Positions 11,603 through 12,474 of a stretch of 12,474 bases of DNA are shown in pieces. The DNA comes from Tieghemiomyces parasiticus (Eukaryota > Kickxellomycota > Dimargaritomycetes > Dimargaritales > Dimargaritaceae), in assembly GCA_027575765.1 (NCBI GenBank), contig JANBPT010001203.1, forward strand, positions 1 through 12,474, given 5' to 3'. Position 1 is the first letter of the stretch, and every line of letters begins with the position of its first letter. Below the pieces are notes generated by a model. The model ran no database searches, was not told where the DNA came from, and saw nothing but the letters and a program-made list of their open reading frames with translations. A program made the position numbers and the translations under genes.

Positions 11603-12220
11603 TTATCACCTTGCTAGCGCCATTTTGTCTTATGATTACACTCGTGTTCTTGGTTACCTGTTGTTTGCCCACTTTAATTCTACCGCGTCCACCCGGTACG
11701 TGTCATCCTGCTGTACATATTGCTCTATTAGTAAACCCCGCCCCAGTCGGGATGGCGACTCCTCCATCCGCCCGCGAGCGGCGCAGTTTAAATGGGCATT
11801 TTTGCTGCTGTCCTTGCCCTTCACTCGGACCCCTCCCCCACCGCCCTGGCTAGCACCGGAATAAATTTCGGGACGGCCAATAATGTACCAGGGAGGCAAC
11901 TACCGCGTAATGCGATCCGATTTGACCCTACCCGGGGCTTCCTTACAGCACGACGGCCTACCTGCCTGTCACACCGCGTTCACCCTCCGGTCGCGCCTGG
12001 CCCGAATCCGCCAGCTGTCCTCGTAACTGCTGACGAAGATCCCGCTCTCGCCTTCGACTGGACACTCCACGCATCCCTCTTCCTCCGCTCCTTTACCCGT
12101 CTCGCGACATCCCCTCGGCTACCTAGCTAGCACACGCATCTCCCTTTCTTTTGTACCCCAAGGCCCCTTCCAGCGTTACGGCCTGTCTCACCTCCTCCCG
12201 CCGATTGCCCATCCCCAACC
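11603..12220. other. Intergenic region after the TBL1-like gene
   Basis: The first part should be the TBL1-like 3' UTR up to a poly(A) signal at 11860. The rest should be the promoter and leader of the gene starting at 12221. The + strand is pyrimidine-rich throughout, especially 12040-12220. A TTTAAAT at 11787-11793 resembles the TATA-like boxes near 2346 and 2849, but it lies before the poly(A) signal and over 400 bases from the next ATG, so its use is doubtful. The overlapping 100-118 codon open frames here have no motif. Confidence 0.55.
11860..11865 (+). terminator. Poly(A) signal of the TBL1-like gene
   Basis: AATAAA lies 258 bases after the TBL1-like stop codon on the same strand, a plausible 3' UTR length. 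It is the only perfect hexamer I noted on the + strand downstream of this gene within the intergenic region. Confidence 0.5.
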
Positions 12221-12474
12221 ATGAGCGATCCTAGCCACAGCTTCAATCTTGTAGTAGGTGCCGTGTCAACCCTCGGGGCCCTCGGCCTGGTTGGCTGGTA
12301 CCTCTACCGTGACCATACCCGCCACCGGCATACTAAGGCCGTCCGTGCTCTGGTCCAGCGCTTCACCCAGGACTTCCGGACGGTCAGTAAGAGCGCTGAC
12401 GACATCTGGTCCGAATGGGTGCAGCCCCTGCTGCCGCTCTTCGAACTGACCGACCCGGTCGAACGGGCAGCGGC
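12221..12474 (+). CDS. Unidentified protein with N-terminal membrane anchor, truncated by the window end
   Basis: An ATG after a C-rich leader (CCCCAACC just before it) opens a frame that stays open to the window end: 84 full codons and two bases. Residues about 8-29 are hydrophobic and Gly/Leu/Val-rich, ending in GLVGWYLY, and are followed by a basic His/Arg cluster (RDHTRHRHTK). That pattern suits a single N-terminal membrane anchor with the rest of the protein on the cytosolic or matrix side; no cleavage site is obvious. The following stretch (AVRALVQRFTQDF onward) looks amphipathic and helical. I do not recognise the family. Codon use is GC-rich at the third position, like the neighbouring genes. 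Introns or domains beyond the window cannot be judged. Confidence 0.72.
   Translation, partial: MSDPSHSFNLVVGAVSTLGALGLVGWYLYRDHTRHRHTKAVRALVQRFTQDFRTVSKSADDIWSEWVQPLLPLFELTDPVERAA

Overview
This window looks like nuclear DNA of a fungus. Four gene models have introns with GTAAGT-like donors and CAG/TAG acceptors. The proteins belong to eukaryotic families: an NT-C2 protein of fungal type, a TBL1-type corepressor, an organelle-type RsmH/METTL15 methyltransferase and a peptidase C15. The high intron density (14 introns in four genes, about 115-300 nt each) fits an early-diverging fungus better than a yeast. A zoopagomycete-like lineage is my guess, not something the sequence proves.

Layout. 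Positions 1-140 look like the 3' flank of a + strand gene lying outside the window. Positions 141-2340 hold no gene I can recognise. Positions 2340-3081 are a pyrimidine-rich promoter and leader with two TATA-like boxes. A five-exon NT-C2 (EEIG1/FAM102-like) gene runs on + from 3082 to 4507. A 1.1 kb convergent gap (4508-5643) follows. On the - strand come a two-exon pyroglutamyl-peptidase I gene (6626 down to 5644) and an eight-exon RsmH/METTL15 gene (9171 down to 6961). A roughly 500 bp divergent promoter separates the latter from a three-exon LisH/WD40 TBL1-like gene on + (9678-11602). The window ends inside a + strand gene starting at 12221, which encodes a protein with an N-terminal membrane anchor.

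The genes do not form a pathway. They are a membrane-trafficking-type C2 protein, a cytosolic peptidase, a predicted mitochondrial rRNA methyltransferase and a nuclear HDAC-corepressor subunit, as expected of an ordinary eukaryotic gene neighbourhood. I reconstructed each exon chain by hand from reading frame, splice signals and recalled family motifs. All four chains read open from ATG to stop. I saw no mobile element, CRISPR array, tRNA or rRNA, and no convincing novel system. The most notable points are the METTL15-type gene in a fungus, a pyrimidine bias that follows the sense strand of each gene, and a G10 run near the end of the peptidase gene.
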